A DNA stretch of 64,000 bases from Roseovarius sp. TE539 (GCF_003298505.1 NZ_QNGB01000019.1:1-64000), one strand, 5' to 3'. Numbered from the stretch's first letter, positions 27,935 through 39,399 are shown. The notes: a model not told the origin generated them from the sequence alone. Made by a program: numbers and translations.

Positions 27935-28708
27935 CTAGAGAGCGGTCCATCCGCCATCGACACTGATCGTCGTGCCGGTGATCTGCGCCGCCGCGTCAGA
28001 GCACAGGAAGACGGTCGTGCCGCCAAGTTGCTCGACCGTCGCGAACTCCTTGGAGGGTTGCCGCTTGAGCATCACGTCCCGGATCACGTCTTCGCGGGAC
28101 ATGTCGTATTCCTTCATCGTGTCCGGAATCTGCGCCTCGACCAGAGGTGTCAGCACGTAGCCCGGACAGATCGCATTGGCAGTGATCGGCTCCTCGGCGG
28201 TTTCCAGCGCCGTGGTCTTGGTGAATCCAACGATACCGTGCTTGGCCGCGACATAGGCGGATTTGAAAGGCGAGGCCGTCAGGCCGTGCGCGCTGGCGAT
28301 ATTGACGACCCGGCCCCAGCCGCGTTCGCGCATCACCGGCAACGCCGCGGCAGTGGTGTGGAACGCGGAGCTGAGATTGATCGCAATGATCGCATCCCAT
28401 TTTTCGGTCGGAAATTCGGATATCGGCGCGACGTGTTGAATACCGGCATTGTTCACGAGGATATCGCACCCGCCCGCCGTGTCGATCAAAGCCCGGCAGT
28501 CCTCCGCTCTGGACATGTCGGCCCTGATGTAGCGGGCCTCGACGCCGTGTTCGCGGCCGATTTCCGCGGCAAGCGCATGATCCTCTTTCGAATCGGTGAA
28601 GGAGTTGAGGACGACATTCGCACCGGCCCGGGCCAGTTCGCGCGCCACCCCGAGCCCGATGCCCGAGTTCGATCCGGTAATGATCGCGGTCTTGCCTGAA
28701 ACACTCAT
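27935..28708 (-). CDS. bdhA: 3-hydroxybutyrate dehydrogenase
   Basis: A 257-residue short-chain dehydrogenase oxidising (R)-3-hydroxybutyrate to acetoacetate with NAD, in ketone-body and PHB breakdown. The NAD loop is TGSNSGIG (11-18), the catalytic triad Ser139, Tyr152 and Lys156. NNAGIQHVAPI, FPTEKWDAIIAINLSSAFH and the C-terminal VDGGWTAL are characteristic of BdhA. It is first in a two-gene unit with the patatin gene. A small RNA or attenuated leader ends 79 bases before its start. Confidence 0.93.
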   Translation of the reverse strand: MSVSGKTAIITGSNSGIGLGVARELARAGANVVLNSFTDSKEDHALAAEIGREHGVEARYIRADMSRAEDCRALIDTAGGCDILVNNAGIQHVAPISEFPTEKWDAIIAINLSSAFHTTAAALPVMRERGWGRVVNIASAHGLTASPFKSAYVAAKHGIVGFTKTTALETAEEPITANAICPGYVLTPLVEAQIPDTMKEYDMSREDVIRDVMLKRQPSKEFATVEQLGGTTVFLCSDAAAQITGTTISVDGGWTAL

Positions 28709-28786
28709 GTCACCATCCCCTTATTTCGCGGTTGCAGCATATATGCGGCACATGCGAATGCAACGGGCGCCGGGGCGGGGGTGGAC

Positions 28787-28816
28787 AAAAAAAGACGCCG
28801 GTACAAGACCGGCGTC
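28787..28816 (-). terminator. Intrinsic terminator
   Basis: On the minus strand GACGCCGGT-CTTGT-ACCGGCGTC (28794-28816) forms a perfect 9-bp stem with a 5-base loop, followed by seven T (28787-28793). It points left and has no annotated minus-strand gene upstream of it, which is why a small RNA is proposed. Confidence 0.85.
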
Positions 28817-28863
28817 CAGTTATTGAGGCAGGTTTCATACAGGCAAGAAACCTATCGAGCAGT
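28787..28863 (-). ncRNA. Candidate small RNA (about 77 nt) or attenuated leader upstream of bdhA
   Basis: On the minus strand a sigma70-like promoter (28870-28898) predicts a start near 28863. The transcript would hold a hairpin with a perfect 7-bp stem (28830-28836 with 28847-28853; loop UUGCCUGUAU), a short single-stranded C/U-rich stretch, and a perfect 9-bp terminator hairpin with seven U (28787-28816). No ORF with a ribosome site lies within it. It points toward bdhA and ends 79 bases before that gene, so it could be a free sRNA or a conditional terminator. Hfq is encoded in the same window, but no target is evident. Confidence 0.6.
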
Positions 28864-28869
28864 GACTTC

Positions 28870-28898
28870 TTTATAAGCAATCCGGCGCCGTCATCCAA
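28870..28898 (-). promoter_or_regulatory. Sigma70-like promoter of the candidate small RNA
   Basis: On the minus strand TTGGAT (28893-28898) and TATAAA (28870-28875) are separated by exactly 17 bases. The distance to the terminator gives a transcript of about 77 nt. Confidence 0.55.
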
Positions 28899-28977
28899 GC
28901 TAAAAGTTTGAAAAGCCATGAATCCGTCTCTACGCTCCGGGTCAATGAAACAAGGGATGCCGGGGATTGTTGCGCGA

Positions 28978-30807
28978 ATGACACCAGTTTTTTTCCACGG
29001 AACCATCCGCGCCATGGCCTTTTTTGTATCGGTTTTGTGGGCTCAGACGGCACTGGCGAACCCCGAGCATGGCATAGCTATGTACGGGGATCCGGCCCTC
29101 CCACCGGATTTTGTGTCTCTGCCCTATGCCAACCCGCAGGCGCCGAAGGGCGGCAAGGTGGTGACCGGCAATGTCGGCGGTTTTGATTCGCTCAACCCGT
29201 TCATCCTCAAGGGCAGCCCGCCCTGGCAACTGCGATTTCTCGCATACGAGTCGCTTCTTGGGCGTTCCTGGGACGAGCCGTTCTCCCTTTACGGGCTTCT
29301 GGCCGAATCGGTAGAGACTCCGCCGGGGCGCGAATGGGTGGAATTCACCCTGCGTCCCGAGGCCCGATTCTCCGATGGCAGCCCGGTCACCGTGGAGGAT
29401 GTGATATGGTCCTACCGCACCGTCGGCACCAGGGGCCATCCGCGATACCGAAGCCTCTGGGACAAGATCGAGGTGATAGAACCCACCGGCCCGCGGAGCC
29501 TGCGCATCACGTTCAACGAAAAGGACAGGGAACTGGCCCTGCTGGCCGGGATGCGCCCGATCCTCAAGAAAGCGCAGTGGGAAGACCGCGATTTCGCCGA
29601 GGGGCGCCTCGCGGATATTCCGATTGGAACGGCGCCCTATGTCGTGGACAGCTACGAGGTGGACCGGAACGTGGTCCTGACCCGTAATCCGGACTACTGG
29701 GGCAAGGAACTTCCCCTGCGCCGCGGCACCAACAATTTCGACGAGATCCGCATCGAGTTCTACGGCGACAACGCAGTGATGAAAGAGGCGTTCAAGGCCG
29801 GCGCGATCAGTTACATGCGTGAATTCAACGCCGAGAAATGGGAGCGCGACTACGATTTCCCGGCAATCCGCCGCGGCGAGATCGTCAAATCCGAGATCCC
29901 GCACAGCAAACCGTCCGGGATAACGGGGTTCGTCATGAACACCCGCCGCCCGCCGCTGGATGACTGGCGGGTACGCGATGCACTGATCCATGCCTTCAAT
30001 TTCGAATACATCAACGACACCCTGACCGGCGGGCGGCAGCCGCGCATCACGTCGTACTTCTCGAATTCCGAACTGGGTATGCGCCCCGGACCGGCCACCG
30101 GCCGGGTGCGCGACCTCCTGATGCCCTACAAGGACGAGCTGCTGCCCGGCGCACTCGAGGGGTACACGCTTCCCGAAAGCGACGGCACCAAGCGAAACCG
30201 GGGCAACCTCCGCAAGGCCCTGCGGCTTCTGGAAAGGGCCGGCTGGGCGGTGCGCGATGGCAAGCTGCGCGACGCCGAGGGCACGGCGCTGGAACTGACC
30301 GTGCTCTTGCGCCAGGATGCCCTGATCCAGCAGGCCAGCGCGATGATGGACATATATGCACGGGCGCTGGAAAGGCTGGGCATCACCCTCGACATCCAGA
30401 GCATCGACAAGGCCCAGTACAACGAGCGCGAGCGCCAGTATGATTTCGATCTCACCTTCATGCGCCGGTCTCTGTCGCTGAGCCCCGGCAACGAGCAATA
30501 TTACTACTGGGGATCTTCCGGGGTGGACACGCCCGGCAGCCGCAACCTCATGGGAATGGACTCGGCCGCGGCCGAAGCGATGATCGAGGAAATGCTCACC
30601 GCGCGCACCCGCGAGAACTTCGTGATGGCGACCCGCGCGCTTGACAGGGTGCTGACCACCGGCCGCTACGTGATACCCGTTCATCAGTACGCCGTGGGGC
30701 GCATCGCCCATCAGGCGGCGTTGCAATATCCCAAGGACAATCTGCCCATCTACGGCGACGGTATTGGATTTTTGCCCGAAGTGTGGTGGTATGAGCCGCA
30801 GGACTGA
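28978..30807 (+). CDS. Family 5 extracellular solute-binding protein (oligopeptide/YejA-like)
   Basis: A periplasmic binding protein of about 609 residues for peptides or related solutes in ABC uptake. A signal peptide (about 1-27, ending QTALA-NPEHG) precedes the SBP_bac_5 fold (PYANPQAPKGGKVVTGNVGGFDSLNP... LRPEARFSDGSPVTVEDVIWSY). YGDPALPPDF and the overall length fit YejA-type proteins. The ATG at 28978 gives a normal signal peptide; starts at 28918 or 28945 are possible and only lengthen it. No permease or ATPase genes are adjacent, so it must work with a transporter encoded elsewhere. Confidence 0.88.
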   Translation: MTPVFFHGTIRAMAFFVSVLWAQTALANPEHGIAMYGDPALPPDFVSLPYANPQAPKGGKVVTGNVGGFDSLNPFILKGSPPWQLRFLAYESLLGRSWDEPFSLYGLLAESVETPPGREWVEFTLRPEARFSDGSPVTVEDVIWSYRTVGTRGHPRYRSLWDKIEVIEPTGPRSLRITFNEKDRELALLAGMRPILKKAQWEDRDFAEGRLADIPIGTAPYVVDSYEVDRNVVLTRNPDYWGKELPLRRGTNNFDEIRIEFYGDNAVMKEAFKAGAISYMREFNAEKWERDYDFPAIRRGEIVKSEIPHSKPSGITGFVMNTRRPPLDDWRVRDALIHAFNFEYINDTLTGGRQPRITSYFSNSELGMRPGPATGRVRDLLMPYKDELLPGALEGYTLPESDGTKRNRGNLRKALRLLERAGWAVRDGKLRDAEGTALELTVLLRQDALIQQASAMMDIYARALERLGITLDIQSIDKAQYNERERQYDFDLTFMRRSLSLSPGNEQYYYWGSSGVDTPGSRNLMGMDSAAAEAMIEEMLTARTRENFVMATRALDRVLTTGRYVIPVHQYAVGRIAHQAALQYPKDNLPIYGDGIGFLPEVWWYEPQD

Positions 30808-30849
30808 GCGGTCTCACCAACAAAGAAACGAGCAGACAAGGCAGAAACA

Positions 30850-30963
30850 ATGAAAACGCTGATCGCAGTGATGCTTCTGGGCATTCTGGGTGGCTGTGCA
30901 ACGGTCGATGGTATCGGGCGCGATATTTCGGGGGCGGCGCGCGGCGTCCAGACCTGGTTCTGA
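30850..30963 (+). CDS. Entericidin-like small lipoprotein (37 aa)
   Basis: A 37-residue ORF starting 42 bases after the solute-binding protein. The signal sequence ends in a lipobox LGGC with Cys16 as lipidation site, and the mature part is only 22 residues (CATVDGIGRDISGAARGVQTWF). Length and the CATV.GIGRDIS.A pattern match the entericidin EcnA/EcnB family of envelope lipoproteins, whose role in stress or lysis is uncertain. It is too short for most gene callers. Probably co-transcribed with the upstream gene. Confidence 0.8.
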   Translation: MKTLIAVMLLGILGGCATVDGIGRDISGAARGVQTWF

Positions 30964-30970
30964 ACACGTG

Positions 30971-31594
30971 TCAGTCGAGTGACGTGACCCACAGGATCGT
31001 GGCGTCCTCCTCGCTGAGTGAAATCACGTTGTGGCCCATCGTGGCATCGTAATACGCGCTGTCCCCGCGCCGCATCTCGACCGGTTCGTAGAATTCTGTG
31101 TAAAGCCGGATCACCCCGGTCAGGACATAGAGGAACTCCTCTCCGTCGTGGCGCACCCAGCCATCGAATTCCTCGAAGTGCCGGGCACGGACCCGTGCAC
31201 TGTAGGGCAGCATGCGTTTCTTGGTCAGGCTTTCGGCCAGAAGACGGTGCTCGTAGGTCGCGGTGGCGTGATGCGCGCCCTCGCCGGCGCGGGTCATCGC
31301 CATGCGACCGTTGATCTGGTCGCGCTGCGGCGGGGTGAAAAGCTGCGGCACGGATATCTTCAGCCCTTCGGCGAGCTTCCTGAGCGCCTCGTAGGTCGGT
31401 GACATCTGGCCGTTCTCGATTTTCGACAGGGTCGAGCGCGCCAGCCCCGCCTGTTGCGCAGCCTGTTCAAGGGTCCAGCCATGCGCCTTTCGCAAGCCGC
31501 GCACCCGCGTACCGAGATCCAGCGGCTCCCCGGTTTCTTCGTGGCCATTGTCGCGCGATATGCGGATCAGATGTCGGGGATCGCTCTGGTTCAT
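30971..31594 (-). CDS. XRE-family transcriptional regulator with cupin domain
   Basis: A 207-residue regulator with a helix-turn-helix at about 27-82 (LGTRVRGLRKAHGWTLEQAAQQAGLARSTLSKIENG) and a C-terminal cupin (about 125-205; HDGEEFLYVLTGVIRLYTEFYEPVEMRRGDSAYYDA). It is divergent from the AMP-forming ligase at 31661 with only 66 bases between the starts, so it likely regulates that operon. It is a different subgroup from the regulator at 7072. The ATG at 31594 follows ACGGGGTC. Confidence 0.88.
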   Translation of the reverse strand: MNQSDPRHLIRISRDNGHEETGEPLDLGTRVRGLRKAHGWTLEQAAQQAGLARSTLSKIENGQMSPTYEALRKLAEGLKISVPQLFTPPQRDQINGRMAMTRAGEGAHHATATYEHRLLAESLTKKRMLPYSARVRARHFEEFDGWVRHDGEEFLYVLTGVIRLYTEFYEPVEMRRGDSAYYDATMGHNVISLSEEDATILWVTSLD

Positions 31595-31660
31595 GACCCC
31601 GTCTATAAGCGCGCCGGCGGACCCTTGCAACTGACCCGGGCGGCGCCTAAGCCTTCGATC

Positions 31661-33190
31661 ATGCTATCGGTCCACGATCACGGGGCGCCACCGCCCTGCC
31701 CGGCGCCATTCAACCTGGCTGCGTATGTCCTCGCCCGTGCCGCGGAGCAGCCGGACAAGGTCGCACTTTCGATACTGGGGTTTTCGGGGGCCGCACGCTG
31801 GCGCTACGGGCAACTGGAAAGCGCCGTGCGGGGGACCGGCACCGGGCTGCTGCGCGCCGGGCTCGTTCCCGGTGATCATGTGCTCATGCGGCTGGGCAAT
31901 GATGTGGAATTCCCCATTGCCTATCTCGGCGCCATCGCCGCGGGGCTGGTGCCGGTACCAAGTTCCGCACAACTCACCGCGCCGGAGGTGCGTGTGCTCA
32001 TCGACGCTGTAAACCCGGCCGCGATCCTGCATGGTCCCGGCATTGTCTGCCCGCAGGATACCGGCACAAGGCTGATCGGGACCGAGACACTTCTGACAAT
32101 GCGAGACATGCCGCCGGTGAACTGGGACATGGGCGATCCCGACCGCCCGGCCTATATCGTCTTCACCTCCGGCACGGCGGGGCGGCCGCGCCCTGTCGTC
32201 CATGCCCATCGCGCCATATGGGCGCGCAGGATGATGCGCGACGGCTGGCACGCGATCGGGCCGGGGGACCGTATATTGCACGCGGGCGCGTTCAACTGGA
32301 CCTACACAATGGGCACCGGCCTCATGGACCCCTGGACCTGGGGGGCGACGGCCCTGATCCCGGCGCCGGGGATCACGCCGGAGCAGCTTCCGCTGCTCCT
32401 GGCGCGCCACGACGCGACGATCTTCGCGGCCGCGCCGGGGATCTACCGCAAGATGCTCAGGACCGGCACCCCGTTGCGGCTGCCAAAGCTTCGGCACGGG
32501 CTTTCGGCCGGTGAAAAGCTGGCCGACGGGATCCGCGACGATTGGGAGGCCGCCACAGGCACGCGGATCCACGAGGCTTACGGCATGACCGAATGCTCGA
32601 CCTTCATCTCCGCCAGTCCCGGCCATCCGGCCGCATCCGGAACCCTTGGCCGCCCGCAGAAAGGGCGCCGTGTGGCCATCCTCGGCTCCGGCGGGCCGGT
32701 TGCCCGCGGCACGCAGGGCATGATCGCCGTCCATCGCGGCGATCCGGGCCTCATGCTGGGCTACCTCGGAGAGCCCGAAGCCACCGCTACCCGCTTCAGC
32801 GGTGACTGGTTTGTGACCGGCGATCATGGCACCATGGACGACGATGGTGCGATCACCTATCTCGGACGTGAGGACGACATGATGAATGCCGGCGGCTACA
32901 GGGTTTCACCACTGGAGGTGGAGGCGGCACTTGCGCGAATGCCCGCCATCAACGAAATCGCGGTCACCGACGTCGAGGTGCGGCCCGATGCAAGGGTGAT
33001 CATGGCCTTCTACACAGCCCCCGAACCAGTGCCGCCCGAAACGCTGGATGTTCACGCAGCCACCTGCCTTGCACGCTACAAGCGGCCGCGGGGATACGTT
33101 CACCTTGGTGCCCTGCCCACAGGCGCCAACGGAAAAATAAAGCGCCGCGCATTGCGGACGATCTACAAGGACCTCCATGATCAAGCTTGA
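31661..33190 (+). CDS. AMP-dependent acyl-CoA synthetase/ligase
   Basis: A 509-residue ANL-superfamily enzyme that activates a carboxylic acid via an acyl-adenylate. The motifs YIVFTSGTAGRPRP, EAYGMTE, WFVTGDHG, GREDDMMNAGGYRVSP and the final catalytic Lys region GANGKIKRRAL are in the correct order. The P-loop has Arg where Lys is usual (GRPRP instead of G.PKG). It resembles short or medium-chain or benzoate-type ligases; the substrate is not readable. It overlaps the DsbA-like gene by 14 bases and is divergent from an XRE-cupin regulator. Confidence 0.88.
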   Translation: MLSVHDHGAPPPCPAPFNLAAYVLARAAEQPDKVALSILGFSGAARWRYGQLESAVRGTGTGLLRAGLVPGDHVLMRLGNDVEFPIAYLGAIAAGLVPVPSSAQLTAPEVRVLIDAVNPAAILHGPGIVCPQDTGTRLIGTETLLTMRDMPPVNWDMGDPDRPAYIVFTSGTAGRPRPVVHAHRAIWARRMMRDGWHAIGPGDRILHAGAFNWTYTMGTGLMDPWTWGATALIPAPGITPEQLPLLLARHDATIFAAAPGIYRKMLRTGTPLRLPKLRHGLSAGEKLADGIRDDWEAATGTRIHEAYGMTECSTFISASPGHPAASGTLGRPQKGRRVAILGSGGPVARGTQGMIAVHRGDPGLMLGYLGEPEATATRFSGDWFVTGDHGTMDDDGAITYLGREDDMMNAGGYRVSPLEVEAALARMPAINEIAVTDVEVRPDARVIMAFYTAPEPVPPETLDVHAATCLARYKRPRGYVHLGALPTGANGKIKRRALRTIYKDLHDQA

Positions 33191-33815
33191 CATCATATCC
33201 GATCCGATCTGCCCTTGGTGCTACATTGGCAAGACACTCCTCGATCAGGCCCTGACCGAGCGCCAGGGCCATCCGTTCACGATCGAATGGCATCCCTTCC
33301 AGCTCAACCCGGAGATGCCGCGCGAAGGGATGGACCGCCGCGCCTATCTGGAAGGCAAGTTCGGCGGGCGCGAGGCCGCGGCGCAGGCCTACGCGCCGGT
33401 CCTGGAACGGGCCGAGGCGGCCGGCCTCGATATTGATTTCGCCGCCATAAAGCGCACACCGAATACGCTCGACGCGCACCGCCTCATACACTGGGCCGGT
33501 ATCGAGGACTTGCAGACCCCGATGGCGATGGCACTTTTCCGCGCCTATTTCGACGACGGCCGGGATATCGGGGATCACGAGGTCCTGGCCGATGTTGCCG
33601 ACAGCCTGTCACTGGACGGCGCGATGATCCGCCGGCTGTTGGAAAGCGACAGCGATACCGACGACATTCGCGCGCGGGACACCCAGTTTCGCGAAATGGG
33701 GATCACCGGCGTTCCCACCTTCATCGTCGGCGGAAAGCACGCCGTGCCCGGATGCCAGCCCGCCGATCTGTGGATGCGGGTGATCGACGAACTGGCCCCC
33801 GGCGGGACCGGCTGA
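33177..33815 (+). CDS. DsbA-family oxidoreductase (FrnE / 2-hydroxychromene-2-carboxylate isomerase-like)
   Basis: A 212-residue thioredoxin-fold protein without a signal peptide, so cytoplasmic. The redox motif is CPWC (Cys12-Cys15), a helical insertion follows, and the cis-Pro loop is GITGVPTF. FrnE-type proteins are thiol oxidoreductases or isomerases of small molecules. It starts 14 bases inside the acyl-CoA ligase gene and ends 3 bases before the ion channel gene, so the three are co-transcribed. Confidence 0.9.
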   Translation: MIKLDIISDPICPWCYIGKTLLDQALTERQGHPFTIEWHPFQLNPEMPREGMDRRAYLEGKFGGREAAAQAYAPVLERAEAAGLDIDFAAIKRTPNTLDAHRLIHWAGIEDLQTPMAMALFRAYFDDGRDIGDHEVLADVADSLSLDGAMIRRLLESDSDTDDIRARDTQFREMGITGVPTFIVGGKHAVPGCQPADLWMRVIDELAPGGTG

Positions 33816-33818
33816 CCG

Positions 33819-34184
33819 ATGCGCGGTGCCAAGGCCCTTTCGCTGATTGCCATGCTGGCCGCGATCGTCCTGGGCGGAACCGTTTTCTTCAGGCTCGTGG
33901 AAGGCTGGAGCTGGCTGGACAGTTATTTCTTCACCGTCGTGACGCTCTCGACCGTCGGGTATGGCAGCCTCGTTCCCGCCACGGCAGCGGGCAAGATCGG
34001 CACGACCCTGTTCATCTTTCTGGGTCTCGGCGTCTTCGTGGCGGCCGTGCAACAGTTCGGCTCCTACGCGGTCAAGAAACGTGAAGAGCATACCGAGTGG
34101 CTGATCGGGCGGCTGGGCCATCATCCGGGCAACCCGGAAGAGGACCCCGAAGCCGCCAACAACCCGGATCGCCCGCCGGAATAG
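33819..34184 (+). CDS. Two-helix potassium channel family protein
   Basis: A 121-residue membrane protein with an outer helix (about 6-25), a pore loop holding the K+ selectivity filter TLSTVGYGS (TVGYG at 45-49) and an inner helix (about 60-82). The C-terminal 35 residues are charged and Pro/Glu-rich; there is no RCK domain. KcsA-like pores of this size assemble as tetramers. It is coupled to the ligase and DsbA-like genes for no clear reason. Confidence 0.88.
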   Translation: MRGAKALSLIAMLAAIVLGGTVFFRLVEGWSWLDSYFFTVVTLSTVGYGSLVPATAAGKIGTTLFIFLGLGVFVAAVQQFGSYAVKKREEHTEWLIGRLGHHPGNPEEDPEAANNPDRPPE

Positions 34185-34300
34185 GCAATCGCGCCCGGAC
34201 CTGACCCGAAACCGCCTTGTGCGGGATCCGTATCCTGCCTGTGGTGCGACGGCCAGCGGCCATGCTGGCGCTGGCCACACCAACATGTTAACGGCCATGA

Positions 34301-35527
34301 ATGAGCACAACCAGCACCCCCAAGGCCCGGGCGCCCGTTGGCAAGGTCGAATTCGTCGCGCTCATGGCGATGCTCGTGGCCATCGTTGCATTCTCCATCG
34401 ACGCGATGCTGCCGGCCCTGCCCCGCATCGGCGCCGAGCTGACGCCGGGGGCTCTGAACCGGGCACAGCTTGTGGTGACGTCTTTCGTCCTCGGGCTTGG
34501 CGCGGGGACTTTCGTTACCGGCCCCCTCTCGGACAGCTACGGACGCAAGCCGGTGATCCTTGTCGGCGCGGCCGTCTACATGTTCGGCGCAGCCCTTGCC
34601 TGGGTCGCTCCGGCGCTGGAGTGGCTGATCGCGGCGCGTATCATTCAGGGCCTCGGGGCGGCCGCGGCGCGTATTGTCGCAATCGCCATCATCCGCGATC
34701 TTTTCTCGGGCCGCGAAATGGCGCGGCTGATGAGCTTCGTGATGATGGTTTTCGCGCTTGTGCCGGCCGTCGGGCCCTTGCTGGGCAGCCTCATCATCGC
34801 GATCTCGGACTGGCGGGGCATATTCGTCTCCTTCGTGCTCTTTGCGGCGGTCAGCAGCCTGTGGCTGTCGATCCGCCTGGACGAGCCCCTGTCGCGCTCG
34901 GCCCGCCGCCCGTTTCGCGCAGCGTCCCTGGGCAGGGCACTCCGCGAGGTGCTATCGCATCCCGGGGTTCGCATTTCCATCGCGGTGCAACTGCTGTGTT
35001 TCACCACGCTGTTCGCATCAATCAGTTCGATCCAGCAAATCATCGGGGAAACCTTCGGCCGTGGTGACGAATTCCCCTATTGGTTCTTCATGATCGCGGT
35101 GGTCGCCGGCGCCGGCAGCTTCATCAATGCCAGTCTCGTGATGCGATTGGGCATGCGCCGAATGGTCAGCATCGCCCTCGGGGCACAGATCGTGTTAAGC
35201 GCCGCGACGCTTCTGCTCATGCAGTCGGGGCTGGCCGGCGGGGCGCAATTCGCGCTTTACATGGCTTGGCAGACCACGATCTTTCTTCAGGCCGCCCTCA
35301 CTCTCGGCAACCTGACCTCGCTCGCGATGGAGCCGCTCGGCCATATCGCCGGCATGGCGGCAAGCGTCATCAACGCACTGGCAACCGTCGGATCGGTCAT
35401 TCTGGCAGTGCCTATCGGACTTGCCTTTGATGGCACGCCACAGCCGTTGCTCGCCGGTGTGCTGGTCTGCGTACTGCTTGGGCGGTTGCTCTTGCGGCAG
35501 CTTGAAAAACCCGCGGATGAAGGGTAA
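34301..35527 (+). CDS. Bcr/CflA family multidrug efflux MFS transporter
   Basis: A 408-residue protein with 12 predicted membrane segments. FSIDAMLPALPRIGAEL in the first helix and GPLSDSYGRKPVILVGAAVY (the MFS loop between helices 2 and 3) are typical of Bcr/CflA exporters, which expel drugs or metabolites by proton exchange. The ribosome site before the ATG at 34301 is weak. It is a single gene; no regulator is adjacent. Confidence 0.88.
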   Translation: MSTTSTPKARAPVGKVEFVALMAMLVAIVAFSIDAMLPALPRIGAELTPGALNRAQLVVTSFVLGLGAGTFVTGPLSDSYGRKPVILVGAAVYMFGAALAWVAPALEWLIAARIIQGLGAAAARIVAIAIIRDLFSGREMARLMSFVMMVFALVPAVGPLLGSLIIAISDWRGIFVSFVLFAAVSSLWLSIRLDEPLSRSARRPFRAASLGRALREVLSHPGVRISIAVQLLCFTTLFASISSIQQIIGETFGRGDEFPYWFFMIAVVAGAGSFINASLVMRLGMRRMVSIALGAQIVLSAATLLLMQSGLAGGAQFALYMAWQTTIFLQAALTLGNLTSLAMEPLGHIAGMAASVINALATVGSVILAVPIGLAFDGTPQPLLAGVLVCVLLGRLLLRQLEKPADEG

Positions 35528-35686
35528 CGCCAACCGAGTTTTTTATGTATACTGTCGCATACCGTCTTTCCAGACGCGTTGCGATAAGCTATGACGCGCC
35601 CAGACCGACCCATGCCGTTGACGCCGTCAGCCCCATTCCGGAAACAGGCGCAGCGAAGTTCATAATCTGATCAAGAGGGATCACCG

Positions 35687-37891
<2,205 letters not shown>

Positions 37892-38115
37892 GCGGGCCGG
37901 CGCAGGCCGGGGACGGGTCCCGCCCTGAAAGGACGCCCCCTGAGCCCCGGCGCGGGATCAGGGGTGAATTACGCCGCGCCATCACCAGCCCCCGGACCGG
38001 CGCAGGCACGGCCAATGCAAACGGCAGGAACAGTCCACTCCCTGCCCCCGGCCCTTCCGGCACCACCGCATCGCTGCTATAGCCGGTTCAGACCCACCCC
38101 AACCGGAGCGCATCC

Positions 38116-39345
38116 ATGTCCAAGATCAAGGTAGACAATCCCGTCGTCGAAATGGACGGAGATGAAATGACCCGGATCATCTGGGATTTCATCAAGCAGA
38201 AGCTCATCCTGCCCTACCTCGATATCGACCTGCTCTATTACGATCTCGGCATCGAGGAACGTGACCGCACCGAAGACCAGATCACTATCGACGCCGCCGA
38301 AAAGACCAAGGAAATCGGCGTCGCCGTCAAATGTGCCACGATCACCCCTGACGAGGCACGGGTCGAGGAGTTCGGCCTCAGGAAAATGTGGCGCAGTCCC
38401 AACGGAACGATCCGCAACATCCTTGGCGGCGTGGTGTTCCGCGCCCCCATCATCTGCCGCAACGTGCCCCGTCTCGTGCCCGGCTGGACCAGGCCGATCG
38501 TGATCGGCCGGCACGCCTTTGGCGATCAGTACCGCGCCACCGACATCAAGTTTCCCGGCCCCGGCAAGCTGAGCCTGAAATTCGAGGGCGCGGACGGCGA
38601 GGTGATCGAGCGCGAGGTTTATGATGCCCCTGCATCGGGCGTCTACATGGGCATGTACAATCTTGACGACTCGATCCGCGATTTTGCCCGCGCGTCTATG
38701 AACTACGCCCTCGGGATGGGCTGGCCGCTTTACCTTTCGACCAAGAACACCATTCTCAAGCAATATGACGGGCAGTTCATGCTTCTGTTCCAGGAGGTGT
38801 TCGAGGAAGAGTTCAAGGACCGGTTCGAGAAGGCCGGCATCGAGTATCAGCACCGCCTTATCGACGACATGGTCGCCTGTGCGATGAAATGGAACGGCGG
38901 CTTCGTCTGGGCCTGCAAGAACTACGATGGCGACGTGCAGTCGGACACCGTCGCACAGGGTTTCGGCTCACTTGGGCTGATGACCTCGCAACTTCTCACC
39001 CCGGACGGCAGGATCATGGAGGCCGAGGCGGCGCACGGCACCGTCACACGCCACTACCGCCAGCACCAGCGCGGCGAGCAGACCTCGACCAACTCCATCG
39101 CCTCGATCTACGCCTGGACCGGAGGGCTCAGGCATCGCGCCAAGCTTGACGGAAATGAGGAACTGGCCCATTTCGCCGATACGCTCGACAAGGTCGTCGT
39201 TGATACAGTGGAAGCGGGATACATGACGAAGGATCTGGCCCTGCTTGTCGGGCCGGACCAGGGTTGGCTCACCACGATGGGCTTTCTCGAAAAGGTTGAC
39301 GAAAACCTAGACAGGGCGCTGGCCGGCTCGCAAGTGGGGGCTTGA
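38116..39345 (+). CDS. icd: NADP-dependent isocitrate dehydrogenase, homodimeric (eukaryote-like) type
   Basis: A 409-residue dimeric [13 protein letters not shown], the substrate-binding RSPNGTIRN (93-101, Ser94), [18 protein letters not shown] and [12 protein letters not shown] are hallmarks of the group shared with eukaryotic NADP enzymes. It runs the same reaction as the preceding gene but is a different protein family subtype. GGAG stands 10 bases before ATG, and a possible -10 element (GCTATAG, about 38076) suggests its own promoter. The 224-base gap before it holds GC-rich inverted blocks but no U-tract. Confidence 0.95.
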   Translation: MSKIKVDNPVVEMDGDEMTRIIWDFIKQKLILPYLDIDLLYYDLGIEERDRTEDQITIDAAEKTKEIGVAVKCATITPDEARVEEFGLRKMWRSPNGTIRNILGGVVFRAPIICRNVPRLVPGWTRPIVIGRHAFGDQYRATDIKFPGPGKLSLKFEGADGEVIEREVYDAPASGVYMGMYNLDDSIRDFARASMNYALGMGWPLYLSTKNTILKQYDGQFMLLFQEVFEEEFKDRFEKAGIEYQHRLIDDMVACAMKWNGGFVWACKNYDGDVQSDTVAQGFGSLGLMTSQLLTPDGRIMEAEAAHGTVTRHYRQHQRGEQTSTNSIASIYAWTGGLRHRAKLDGNEELAHFADTLDKVVVDTVEAGYMTKDLALLVGPDQGWLTTMGFLEKVDENLDRALAGSQVGA

Positions 39346-39399
39346 CGCCCCGATTGCCGGGATCAACTGGTATTGGGCGATATTTCCGGAGGCACCGCA

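Noticed and set aside
35528-35686. TATACT hexamer upstream of the monomeric isocitrate dehydrogenase as a promoter
   Set aside because: No acceptable -35 at 16-18 bases; the match could be chance in an AT-rich patch.
37892-38115. GC-rich inverted blocks between the two isocitrate dehydrogenase genes as a terminator
   Set aside because: No U-tract follows any of the stems.
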